From the IMG/VR virus record IMGVR_UViG_3300035698_023959, positions 1-28,189 of that record: DNA of 28,189 bases; one strand, written 5' to 3'. The notes below the pieces were generated by a model, which worked only from the letters and a program-made list of their open reading frames with translations, was not told the origin of the DNA and did no database searches. Of the stretch, positions 21,558 through 27,269 are shown one piece after another (within the stretch, counting starts at the first letter, position 1; each line of letters starts with the position of its first letter). Both the position numbers and the translations under genes were made by a program. The stretch comes from a virus.

Positions 21558-21749
21558 TTAGACGCTGACTACAACCCCGGTTGACTCCGATTCGATACTG
21601 TCATCATCGGCGCTGTGCGTAGCCTCGTCGGCCATAAGCAGCCGCAACGCTTTGCGAACTGTCCTCGACTTCGTTCCTCGATCCTTACCGTGCATGAACG
21701 TGATGATGTCTGCGTCATCGTACTCACGCAAATGCAGCTGTACCAGCAT
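21558..21749 (-). CDS. Ribbon-helix-helix-type DNA-binding protein
   Basis: 63 residues from ATG 21749 (AAAGGAG nine to ten bases upstream); an in-frame start at 21818 would lie inside the promoter. Pattern: N-terminal strand 'MLVQLHLREYDD', helix 'ADIITFMHGKD', then helix 'SRTVRKALRLLMAD', which is the strand-helix-helix of RHH repressors; the remaining 20 residues form an acidic, Ser-rich tail. It is the first gene after the strong promoter at 21807-21835, so it may regulate that promoter. One copy of the 12-mer lies inside it (21609-21620). RHH assignment is by pattern only. Confidence 0.6.
   Translation of the reverse strand: MLVQLHLREYDDADIITFMHGKDRGTKSRTVRKALRLLMADEATHSADDDSIESESTGVVVSV
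21609..21620 (-). repeat. 12-mer ACGCACAGCGCC, copy 6
   Basis: Exact copy inside the RHH-type gene, read there as Thr-His-Ser-Ala. Confidence 0.7.
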
Positions 21750-21806
21750 CGACTTTTTGCTCCTTTCTGTGAGGGTAATGTAACGAAATGTAACCTGAAT
21801 GTATAT

Positions 21807-21835
21807 ATTATATAACAAAAACGCAGAAAAGTCAA
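21807..21835 (-). promoter_or_regulatory. Sigma-70-type promoter for the RHH/nuclease/LPETG operon
   Basis: On the minus strand TTGACT, a 17-base spacer, then TATAAT. Upstream of -35 is a 22-base block (21836-21857) that matches the one at the queC promoter in 19 of 22 positions. Confidence 0.8.
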
Positions 21836-21857
21836 CACGCAGTCTAACGATATTTAC
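21836..21857 (-). promoter_or_regulatory. Conserved block abutting the -35 (copy 1)
   Basis: Plus-strand reading CACGCAGTCTAACGATATTT then AC. It abuts the -35 and equals the block at 14061-14082 at 19 of 22 positions. A second partial copy (TTTACGATATCTTAC) follows at about 21863-21877. It may be an UP element or a regulator site. Confidence 0.5.
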
Positions 21858-21892
21858 TGGTGTTTACGATATCTTACGACGCGCCTTCTTTA

Positions 21893-21919
21893 CAAAAACG
21901 GCTGACTTAGGCATTTTCG
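21893..21919 (-). repeat. Dispersed CTAAGTCC-type repeat, copy B
   Basis: Minus-strand reading GAAAATGCCTAAGTCAGCCG followed by TTTTTG. It lies upstream of the promoter at 21807-21835, in the same orientation as that transcript. Confidence 0.75.
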
Positions 21920-22079
21920 TGCGCCAAAGTCAATTTCGAGGAGCTTGCTGTACACCGCCAGTTTTTCTCGTGACGGACCAAACCGATGAAGAATACCGTA
22001 AACTGCAGATCATAAAATTCCGTTGAGTAGCGTAACATGCGTAAGAGGAGCAAAGAACGCAGCACAAAGAAGATCATAG

Positions 22080-22116
22080 ATTGCGGGGTGTCTTCTCAAG
22101 TGAAATCGGATATAAT
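22080..22116 (+). promoter_or_regulatory. ATTGCGG-type promoter 1
   Basis: ATTGCGGGG box, then exactly 31 bases from its first base to TATAAT (22111-22116), followed by ATATATGTAAGT. No TTGACA-like hexamer at the normal distance. Drives the HTH gene at 22194. Confidence 0.75.
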
Positions 22117-22157
22117 ATATATGTAAGTGGGGGAGGCAAAAAACCAATTCTACTATC

Positions 22158-22172
22158 GCGCCCATAGGGCGC
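22158..22172 (+). promoter_or_regulatory. 5'-leader hairpin before the HTH gene
   Basis: GCGCCC ATA GGGCGC, a 6-bp GC stem ending a few bases before the AGGAGGG ribosome site. It could stabilise the mRNA or affect translation. Confidence 0.5.
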
Positions 22173-22193
22173 ACCCTTTAGGAGGGCATTTTC

Positions 22194-22712
22194 ATGTCTG
22201 AGAACGAAGTTACCGCTACCGCAGTTGAGGAAGTCGCTGAAGTCGTCGCCGAGATCGCTACCGATCGTCTCATTTCCAGCCTGACCGTTGCCGAGTTCAC
22301 GCAGTTGATGGCCTCGTTCAAGCCCGCGCGCAAGACGCAGGGTCCGCGAGCTACGCCAGCCGAGGTTCCGGAAGGGTACACGCTGACCGTCAACGACATC
22401 ATCGCGCAAACCGGGATGCACGGTATGACTGTTCGACGCCTTTGCCGAGAGGGCCTGTTCGGCGAGGATTCGAGCGTTAAGGTTGGCGCTCGATGGTTCA
22501 CGAAGCCGGAAGCGCTCGAAGCGTATCTGGGCGCGAAAGTCGCCAAGAAAGCCGCAACCGCTGCTGCGAAGGTCGCGAAGGTCGAGGCCGCGAAAAACGC
22601 GAAGGTCGCGAAGGTCGATGAGGTCGATGCAGAAGCGATCGAGGACGAGTTGGATCTGGACGACCTGGATCTGGACGAGGACGAGGTCGAGGTCATCGCC
22701 GACGAGCAGTAG
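22194..22712 (+). CDS. HTH DNA-binding protein with Lys/Ala-rich and acidic tail
   Basis: 172 residues, ATG 22194 behind AGGAGGG. Residues about 61-113 are an excisionase/MerR-type winged helix ('LTVNDIIAQTGMHGMTVRRL' followed by 'CREGLF' and 'VGARWFTKPEALEAYL'). Residues about 114-141 are Lys/Ala repeats like histone H1 tails (KVAKKAATAAAKVAKVEAAK), encoded by a repeated GCGAAGGTCG DNA unit, and the end (145-170) is very acidic. The N-terminus is helical and could dimerise. With its own promoter, leader hairpin and strong terminator (22734-22763) it is an isolated, probably well-expressed unit. Possible role: nucleoid-like packing of phage or host DNA, or a regulator of the ATTGCGG promoters; neither is shown. 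Codon use is more GC-rich than in the genes to its right. Confidence 0.75.
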   Translation: MSENEVTATAVEEVAEVVAEIATDRLISSLTVAEFTQLMASFKPARKTQGPRATPAEVPEGYTLTVNDIIAQTGMHGMTVRRLCREGLFGEDSSVKVGARWFTKPEALEAYLGAKVAKKAATAAAKVAKVEAAKNAKVAKVDEVDAEAIEDELDLDDLDLDEDEVEVIADEQ

Positions 22713-22733
22713 ACCGAATCATTCAATCACACG

Positions 22734-22763
22734 AACCCCCACTTCGAAAGAGGTGGGGGTTTT
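22734..22763 (+). terminator. Intrinsic terminator after the HTH gene
   Basis: 12-bp stem (AACCCCCACTTC / GAGGTGGGGGTT, one wobble) with a GAAA loop followed by a T-rich end. Confidence 0.92.
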
Positions 22764-22850
22764 GTGTTCCCCTTTACTCGCCGCTCTACCCGACTGAATG
22801 GTTGCACGAAATCCGCTCCTTCTCAGAGCACGCGCGGTTCAAAAAAGCGA

Positions 22851-22878
22851 GGAAAATGCCTAAGTCCCCCGTTTTTGC
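22851..22878 (+). repeat. Dispersed CTAAGTCC-type repeat, copy C
   Basis: GGAAAATGCCTAAGTCCCCC then GTTTTTGC. It precedes an inverted repeat ATTTTCC ... GGAAAAT (22887-22907). Confidence 0.75.
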
Positions 22879-22912
22879 GAAGGTCAATTTTCCATTGAAC
22901 GGAAAATCGTGG

Positions 22913-22924
22913 TGCACGCGTGCA
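22913..22924. promoter_or_regulatory. 12-bp perfect palindrome
   Basis: TGCACGCGTGCA. It is seen once and may be an operator; no factor known. Confidence 0.35.
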
Positions 22925-23042
22925 TGCCTTTTTGAGCGTACGACCTTTCTATATCATACCGACCCAACTAGATCATACGCCATCGCCAAAGAACATAAAT
23001 CCCCGCTCATGCTGTATCCTAACCATCAATACATTTCCTTCG

Positions 23043-23079
23043 ATTGGGGGTGGTAGTCTTGAACGAAATCGAGTATAAT
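23043..23079 (+). promoter_or_regulatory. ATTGCGG-type promoter 2
   Basis: Variant box ATTGGGGG 31 bases before TATAAT (23074-23079); ATAATTGTAAGTAGG follows. TGTATCCT lies at 23013-23020. Drives the gene at 23127. Confidence 0.72.
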
Positions 23080-23126
23080 ATAATTGTAAGTAGGAAGAAA
23101 AACCGCCAAAAAACAAGGAGACCGAA

Positions 23127-23387
23127 ATGACCAAGTACAGCCGCGAGCAAGTAAACGGAACCGACACGATCATCACCGACCCAATATCGGGCAAAGTAGC
23201 AAAGGTTACTTATTACGCGCACTTGAACGCCTGGCTAGCCTTTTACCGAGTAAACTACACACACACGAACAATAACGGCAAGGTCATCGGCAAATCAGGA
23301 TTCGCTTGGATGCAAATCAAGGGCGACGTGAAATCCAAGAAAATCGCGAACAGTTACGCAACCGGTTGGCTACGCGCAAATCGCTAA
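23127..23387 (+). CDS. Small hypothetical protein, single-gene unit
   Basis: 86 residues, ATG 23127 behind AAGGAG. Own promoter and own terminator. The sequence is a basic, aromatic beta-rich protein ('VTYYAHLNAWLAFYRVNYTH' near residue 27, 'GKSGFAWMQIKGDVKSKK' near 55). No family recognised. A small host-takeover protein is plausible because it sits alone under an independent promoter. Confidence 0.7.
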   Translation: MTKYSREQVNGTDTIITDPISGKVAKVTYYAHLNAWLAFYRVNYTHTNNNGKVIGKSGFAWMQIKGDVKSKKIANSYATGWLRANR

Positions 23388-23407
23388 ACGCAAACAACAT
23401 CTCACGC

Positions 23408-23437
23408 AAAACTCCGCTCGAAAGAGCGGAGTTTTTT
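23408..23437 (+). terminator. Intrinsic terminator
   Basis: Perfect 12-bp stem (AAAACTCCGCTC / GAGCGGAGTTTT) with a GAAA loop and a T-run. Confidence 0.93.
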
Positions 23438-23462
23438 GTTCCCAGTTTTTCAAAAAAAGAGT

Positions 23463-23485
23463 GGAAAATGCCTAAGTCCCCCCGG
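23463..23485 (+). repeat. Dispersed CTAAGTCC-type repeat, copy D
   Basis: GGAAAATGCCTAAGTCCCCC followed by a divergent right end; about 26 bases after the terminator at 23408-23437. Confidence 0.65.
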
Positions 23486-23706
23486 GTTGTTTTCAAAGAG
23501 CAAAAGTGTCCTTTCCCTGTACACCGCAGAAAGTGCTGGGGCTAAATTTCCCCTTGTGTCCGGTAGCCACGGTGTGGACGCACTCCAGTAAGTGTAACAA
23601 GCCGTGTCTTGATTGTCCCCGAAAAACCCGTGAATGTAACCGATCATAAACTGCGGACCGTTCTACATCCTGCCACATAACGTCGTTCGGTGTCTCGAGT
23701 TAAAAG

Positions 23707-23718
23707 GGCGCTGTGCGT
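23707..23718 (-). repeat. 12-mer ACGCACAGCGCC, copy 7
   Basis: Exact copy in the non-coding region 23388-24077. Confidence 0.7.
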
Positions 23719-23898
23719 TGGCGATATCATTAAATTGATCAGGCTAGCAGGAGCGGTCTGTATCCTCATACAGAGAGAGTCGTCGAGAAGTGCGTGAATG
23801 TATCCTTACGTCCTCGTCTCTAAGATTTCGTTGGTTTATTTCCCGACGCTAAAATTCAACTGGCGCGCAAACTACGCGCGTAACTGGGAGACACAGGG

Positions 23899-24009
23899 AT
23901 GTTTTGGGACATAGATACAATTGTGGGTGCAGGCAGCTGGTCAGAAATGCATGAGGACCGCTATGTATCATACATTGCGGGTTGCTATTCTAGGCATTTG
24001 CGGTTATAA
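23899..24009 (+). CDS. Possible 36-residue peptide (doubtful)
   Basis: ATG 23899 with GGGAG eight bases upstream opens a frame starting MFWDIDTIVG and ending in 'YSRHLRL'. It overlaps the following promoter's -10, and I see no promoter of its own nearby. Kept only because of the ribosome site. Confidence 0.2.
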   Translation: MFWDIDTIVGAGSWSEMHEDRYVSYIAGCYSRHLRL

Positions 24010-24010
24010 T
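23974..24010 (+). promoter_or_regulatory. ATTGCGG-type promoter 3
   Basis: ATTGCGGG box 31 bases before TATAAT (24005-24010); preceded by TATCATAC. Drives the gene starting at 24078. Confidence 0.7.
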
Positions 24011-24077
24011 TATATTGAAGTTTTCGCTCAAACACGCGCATAAGCGCACATGCTCGGGAGCCAAGGAGGCTATGTAC

Positions 24078-24542
24078 ATGTTTGCCCTAAAGTACGACTC
24101 GGCCGACTGGAGCGTAGTAGCACAGTTGTGCAAAGGCCAATGTGTGGCACGGATACGATTGGTGTTTCGAAGCCCGGTGGTTGTAACACACCAAGTGTGG
24201 CCTGTACCTGTTACGCGTAGTGTAACGGAGCTGATTTGCAACTCGGTACTGCCTCTCACTACGGATACTTTGGCCGCATGGTTTAACGAAGGCAATGGTA
24301 ACAGGTTTCTGGAAGTGGCTCGCGAAAATGTGCTTGCGTGCGAGGTGGAGTTGGCGAATTCATCGGCGCCCAGTAACCATCCTCAAATGGTGTTGCACTA
24401 TGCAACGCTATCGAACATGGCCGACAAGCATCCCTCCTTGTGCCAAACTTCGCAAGAATGGGCCGATAAGTACGCTGCCGAAGCGGAGCGGCTTGCAAAT
24501 GGGCTCATCGGCTATTACTTACCGTCGTGCAAAAGAAAATAA
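24078..24542 (+). CDS. Hypothetical protein
   Basis: 154 residues from ATG 24078, chosen since AGGAGG lies eight bases before; ATG 24072 is too close, and the frame upstream starts within the promoter. Soluble, with a mixed alpha/beta N-terminus and a helical C-terminus ('SQEWADKYAAEAERLANGLI'). No family recognised. Repeat E follows immediately. Confidence 0.65.
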   Translation: MFALKYDSADWSVVAQLCKGQCVARIRLVFRSPVVVTHQVWPVPVTRSVTELICNSVLPLTTDTLAAWFNEGNGNRFLEVARENVLACEVELANSSAPSNHPQMVLHYATLSNMADKHPSLCQTSQEWADKYAAEAERLANGLIGYYLPSCKRK

Positions 24543-24550
24543 ATTTCACG

Positions 24551-24578
24551 GAAAATCGCTAAGTCCGCCGTTTTTGGC
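24551..24578 (+). repeat. Dispersed CTAAGTCC-type repeat, copy E
   Basis: GGAAAATCGCTAAGTCCGCC then GTTTTTGG, directly after the gene ending at 24542. Confidence 0.75.
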
Positions 24579-24609
24579 GTGATTTTCAAATCTCAAATTT
24601 CGCAAATGC

Positions 24610-24643
24610 GAAGCTCCTACACTGCAAGGGTGCTAGGAGCTTC
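24610..24643 (+). terminator. Hairpin, possible terminator
   Basis: GAAGCTCCTA and TAGGAGCTTC pair perfectly over 10 bp around a 14-base loop. No U-run; may end the transcript from 24005 or be a regulatory structure. Confidence 0.45.
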
Positions 24644-24753
24644 ATGCGTACGACCGGTTTGTATCCTTCTCGCTCCTACTGCATCGCAAGTACACGCAAG
24701 TATACTTACTTCGAGGAGCGCTCTGTATCCTTATAGCACTATGTATATCATAG

Positions 24754-24790
24754 ATTGCGGGGTGTCTGTTTGAGCGAAATCGCGTATAAT
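24754..24790 (+). promoter_or_regulatory. ATTGCGG-type promoter 4
   Basis: ATTGCGGGG box, 31 bases, TATAAT (24785-24790), then ATATATGTAAGTAGG. Almost identical to promoter 1 over about 45 bases. Drives the small-gene series from 25260. Confidence 0.78.
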
Positions 24791-25148
24791 ATATATGTAA
24801 GTAGGTACCTTAACAAATCCAAATCCAAATTACCTTCCTACCAATCTGTAAAGGTAAGCTCCTCAAATTATCACTGAGAGCACTTCCTAGGTCATAACGA
24901 TCGATCTCGACCCGAAGACATCGAGGATCGCCAAATCCTAGCGAACCAGAACAGTGATAATCAAAGGTAGCGCAACAGGATCGGCTTACACCCAATAGGA
25001 ACGAAATGGATCATAACCTCCGCCCTCATATCCGAAATTGGTGCTGGTCGCGGGGAACGTTCAGAAACGAATGAATCGATTGAAAGCAGAACCAAGGGTT
25101 TCATTAGACTACCAATATAGCAGACGATCTTAGTCGATTGTCGCTCTG

Positions 25149-25165
25149 AGTGGTTCAACTCCACT
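25149..25165 (+). other. T-arm-like hairpin in the leader
   Basis: AGTGG TTCAACT CCACT: a 5-bp stem and seven-base loop matching the tRNA T-loop pattern. No acceptor or anticodon stem completes a tRNA. Probably coincidence or part of a structured RNA. Confidence 0.25.
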
Positions 25166-25259
25166 AAAATTCCAAAGGCGCGCAGGAGCAAGCTAGAAGG
25201 AATGAAATCCTAGGTTTTGGGTTCAATCGATATATGTACGATACACAAGGAGAAACGAA

Positions 25260-25511
25260 ATGCAGAACGAGCGAAAATACGTCTTGGCGAACGGCTACGA
25301 GAGACATTTATTCGTAACGATCTTTCACGGTAAGTACGGACTCCCATTGTATCGGAAGCGATTTTCTCGATCGAATACGAGATACTGCAACGCGGACATG
25401 GAAGCACAAGATACCGCAATGTACGATTTCGTACGAGCGAGAGCAACGCTCAGGAAAGAGTTCACGCATATAACACTCAAGATGTCGAATGACATAACAG
25501 GAGGAAAGTAA
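25260..25511 (+). CDS. Small basic hypothetical protein
   Basis: 83 residues, ATG 25260 with AAGGAG nine bases upstream. Basic N-terminal half ('YGLPLYRKRFSRSNTRY') and a helical second half. The leader carries ATATGTACGATACACAAGGA, shared in part with the leaders of the genes at 26153 and 26847. No family recognised. Confidence 0.65.
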   Translation: MQNERKYVLANGYERHLFVTIFHGKYGLPLYRKRFSRSNTRYCNADMEAQDTAMYDFVRARATLRKEFTHITLKMSNDITGGK

Positions 25512-25514
25512 TCG

Positions 25515-25799
25515 ATGCAGTTTCCACTAGTACCGAATAACCCCGGTTGGAACGAACTAGTAGTGGAAGAACCTGGTATATGCGCGATCAGAATGATGTG
25601 CGTAACTCATATATATCGTTGGGTACTTAGCGATTCAGATTCGCGCGCTCCGATCTATAAGGAGTACGTTGAAGAAGCCGAGAATCAGGACGGTTACGAA
25701 CACTGGGCGACGTACTATACCGATCCAGAAGGCGCGATACTGTGGGCAGAGCTCGACGAGGACGTTCGTCGATACGTTAAGGAAGTGGAGGGATCATAA
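25515..25799 (+). CDS. Small acidic hypothetical protein
   Basis: 94 residues, ATG 25515 behind AGGAGGAAAGTAATCG. Acidic, aromatic-rich ('YEHWATYYTDPEGAILWAEL' near residue 61). No family recognised. Acidic small early proteins are often inhibitors of host enzymes or DNA mimics; here only a possibility. Confidence 0.65.
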   Translation: MQFPLVPNNPGWNELVVEEPGICAIRMMCVTHIYRWVLSDSDSRAPIYKEYVEEAENQDGYEHWATYYTDPEGAILWAELDEDVRRYVKEVEGS

Positions 25800-25801
25800 C
25801 G

Positions 25802-26041
25802 ATGGCGATGGATAGACTCAGTATAGTAGAGGCGCTTGCGAGCTCAATAGTACAAGAGCTGACCTCACAAGACGATCTAGGCGAGATGATCGAAGAACAC
25901 ATCGCAGCAACGATCGATCCGAGCGATGAGAGCGAACACGCTAAGGCGTGGCGATTCCTTGAGGCGAAAACGATAGGTATCGATGCCTTGCTAGCAGCTG
26001 TTCGAATGATGGCAATGTTTGAACAGGAGGATTTCGATTAG
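25802..26041 (+). CDS. Small acidic helical protein
   Basis: 79 residues, ATG 25802 following GGAG and two bases after the previous stop. Helical and acidic throughout ('EALASSIVQELTSQDDLGEM' onwards). No family recognised. Followed by inverted repeat pair F. Confidence 0.65.
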   Translation: MAMDRLSIVEALASSIVQELTSQDDLGEMIEEHIAATIDPSDESEHAKAWRFLEAKTIGIDALLAAVRMMAMFEQEDFD

Positions 26042-26051
26042 GTAGTTGATG

Positions 26052-26115
26052 AACCGAACTGTAGGACTTAGCGATTTTCGTAAAAAGAACGGAATTTTGC
26101 TAAGTCCTACGGTTT
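26052..26115. repeat. Dispersed CTAAGTCC-type repeat, inverted pair F
   Basis: Two facing copies: GTAGGACTTAGCGATTTTCG and GGAATTTTGCTAAGTCCTAC. The arms GTAGGACTTAGC / GCTAAGTCCTAC pair over 12 bp, and ACCG/CGGT extends the stem after a small bulge. It lies 10 bases after a stop codon and may act as a terminator as well. Confidence 0.8.
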
Positions 26116-26152
26116 GATTTCATTAGCGAATGATACACAAGGAGAAAACACG

Positions 26153-26737
26153 ATGGCGATCCTCGATTTTCGAAACACGAAACAAGGACGGAAAAACCTG
26201 ACAGAGTTGATGATGGGCCAGGTAGTGGAACGAATGACTGTGAACTTCAAGGAACCGCAACCATTGGTAGTTGGTCGATTCGATCAGGAGCATACGGTCT
26301 CGTTCGATCGAATAGGATCAGTCGACGCGATGTACTACGAGCAAGAGAACATTCCAGAAGGACATGTACGGCTTTACTACAAGTCGACCGAGTTCGGTAA
26401 GAAAGAGCTATTCGAGCCCGCTCAAATATCGTCTCTGCATAGCGCTGATGTACCGATAAGCAATATCAAAGGATACGTCGCCTGGTGTAAGAGCGTTATT
26501 GATCTTGAACGGAAGGTTAAGGATCTCGAAGCGGAGGTAACGAAGTTGAGCACTCCTACGCTTTCTGACGCGGTCAATGCAGCGCTTGTATGCATTCGAT
26601 ACAGTTTTACGATACCGACGAGCTTGTTCTCGACGATCGAGGGCGAGGATGCAGGTACAACGTTCATCGACGAAGTGGTTCGAATCTACGGCAATCAGAG
26701 TGAAGCCTACGAGCAAGTGCTGGCGTATTTCGGCTAA
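26153..26737 (+). CDS. Hypothetical protein with coiled coil
   Basis: 194 residues from ATG 26153 (AAGGAG nine bases upstream); the frame continues upstream but has no ribosome site there. A beta-rich N-terminal half is followed by a coiled coil at about 117-137 ('SVIDLERKVKDLEAEVTKLS') and a final helical part. No family recognised. It lies between inverted pairs F and G, so it may be a stand-alone module. Confidence 0.65.
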   Translation: MAILDFRNTKQGRKNLTELMMGQVVERMTVNFKEPQPLVVGRFDQEHTVSFDRIGSVDAMYYEQENIPEGHVRLYYKSTEFGKKELFEPAQISSLHSADVPISNIKGYVAWCKSVIDLERKVKDLEAEVTKLSTPTLSDAVNAALVCIRYSFTIPTSLFSTIEGEDAGTTFIDEVVRIYGNQSEAYEQVLAYFG

Positions 26738-26806
26738 TAACCGAACTGTAAGACTTAGCGAAAAGGAAATGTTTTTTCGTGAAAATCGCTAAGTCCTACG
26801 GTTTGA
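26738..26806. repeat. Dispersed CTAAGTCC-type repeat, inverted pair G
   Basis: Second inverted pair: AACCGAACTGTAAGACTTAG and GAAAATCGCTAAGTCCTACG. It starts at the stop of the gene ending at 26737. Nearly the same layout as pair F. Confidence 0.8.
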
Positions 26807-26846
26807 CTTATTAACGAATGATATGTACGATACAGGAGGATATAAC

Positions 26847-27257
26847 GTGAACTTCTCGGTGGTACGGGCGCTCTTTCGAGCGAAGAATCCAGTAGGAACG
26901 ATAGTACGGTTGAAGGGTAACAAGGTTCGCGTGAGATTCTCGGACTTGGGTCGCGCCTACGAATACAGTACTCGTTCGAACTACGAGCTCGCAGAGCGAC
27001 TCGAGCTGATCCCGCACGACGATATCGTTACAATCGCAAAACGCGTCGTCGCACAGCTCGTTGAGGGGAAAACGAGCGTTATCGACCAATCCGGCGCTGG
27101 CGACACAGTACGACACTACTTGCGCGAATGGCATAATGAACACCGTTGGGTACGCGCAGATCCGTTTTCTGCGGACGAGTTCGGTCGAACAGTGTCGACT
27201 TACTCATTTGCTGATACCCAAGACGAAGCTTTGAACGCTTGGGTAACTCAAGACTAG
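26847..27257 (+). CDS. Hypothetical protein
   Basis: 136 residues from GTG 26847 behind AGGAGG (seven bases). An upstream ATG in frame (26823) is less likely since the ribosome site is placed for GTG. Starts with a beta-barrel-like stretch ('GTIVRLKGNKVRVRFSDLGR'), which suggests a small SH3-like or OB-like N-terminal domain. Remaining part mixed. No family recognised. Confidence 0.65.
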   Translation: MNFSVVRALFRAKNPVGTIVRLKGNKVRVRFSDLGRAYEYSTRSNYELAERLELIPHDDIVTIAKRVVAQLVEGKTSVIDQSGAGDTVRHYLREWHNEHRWVRADPFSADEFGRTVSTYSFADTQDEALNAWVTQD

Positions 27258-27269
27258 GGAGGGCATAGA

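Larger units (their letters stand above)
21750..22193. other. Divergent regulatory region, no gene
   Basis: 444 bases between the leftward RHH gene and the rightward HTH gene. It holds the leftward promoter 21807-21835 with its conserved block, repeat copy B, short stretches also found at 23517-23670 (CTGTACACCGC, GATCATAAA), the rightward promoter 22080-22116 and a hairpin at 22158-22172. Frames open here only as shadows of these sites. Confidence 0.7.
22713..23126 (+). other. Non-coding spacer with repeat C, palindrome and promoter
   Basis: 414 bases: terminator 22734-22763, repeat C, inverted repeat ATTTTCC/GGAAAAT at 22887-22907, perfect 12-bp palindrome TGCACGCGTGCA at 22913-22924 and promoter 23043-23079. 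No supported gene; the open frame over 22802-23056 runs through repeat C and the promoter. Confidence 0.65.
23388..24077 (+). other. Long non-coding region with one possible peptide
   Basis: 690 bases. Contents: terminator 23408-23437, repeat D, 12-mer copy 7, two TGTATCCT octamers (23759-23766, 23799-23806), promoter 23974-24010 and a possible 36-codon frame at 23899-24009. Otherwise nothing recognisable. Confidence 0.6.
24543..25259 (+). other. Long non-coding region including an untranslated leader
   Basis: 717 bases. First part: repeat E, hairpin 24610-24643, TGTATCCT at 24660 and 24724, promoter 24754-24790. From the predicted start near 24797 to the ATG at 25260 lie about 460 transcribed bases without a convincing plus-strand gene; only a 22-codon frame beginning MDHNLRPHIR (AGGAA before it, near 25005) was seen. 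A T-arm-like hairpin is at 25149-25165. May hold a structured RNA or decayed genes. Confidence 0.55.

Noticed and set aside
21799-22026. 75-codon plus-strand frame in the divergent region
   Set aside because: It reads through the leftward promoter and repeat B on the opposite strand; no ribosome site.
22802-23056. 84-codon plus-strand frame
   Set aside because: It runs through repeat C and up to the promoter at 23043-23079, has no ribosome site and reads low-complexity basic sequence.
23641-23690. Fifth ATTGCGG-type promoter (AACTGCGG after GATCATAA)
   Set aside because: The box-like part is present but there is no TATAAT at the 31-base distance.
24015-24077. Upstream TTG start for the gene at 24078
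   Set aside because: TTG 24015 lies at or before the predicted transcription start, and AGGAGG is placed for ATG 24078.
25090-25175. tRNA gene suggested by a T-arm-like hairpin
   Set aside because: The T-stem and loop fit, but the expected acceptor complement (GAATTTT-like) is missing and no standard D or anticodon arm was found.
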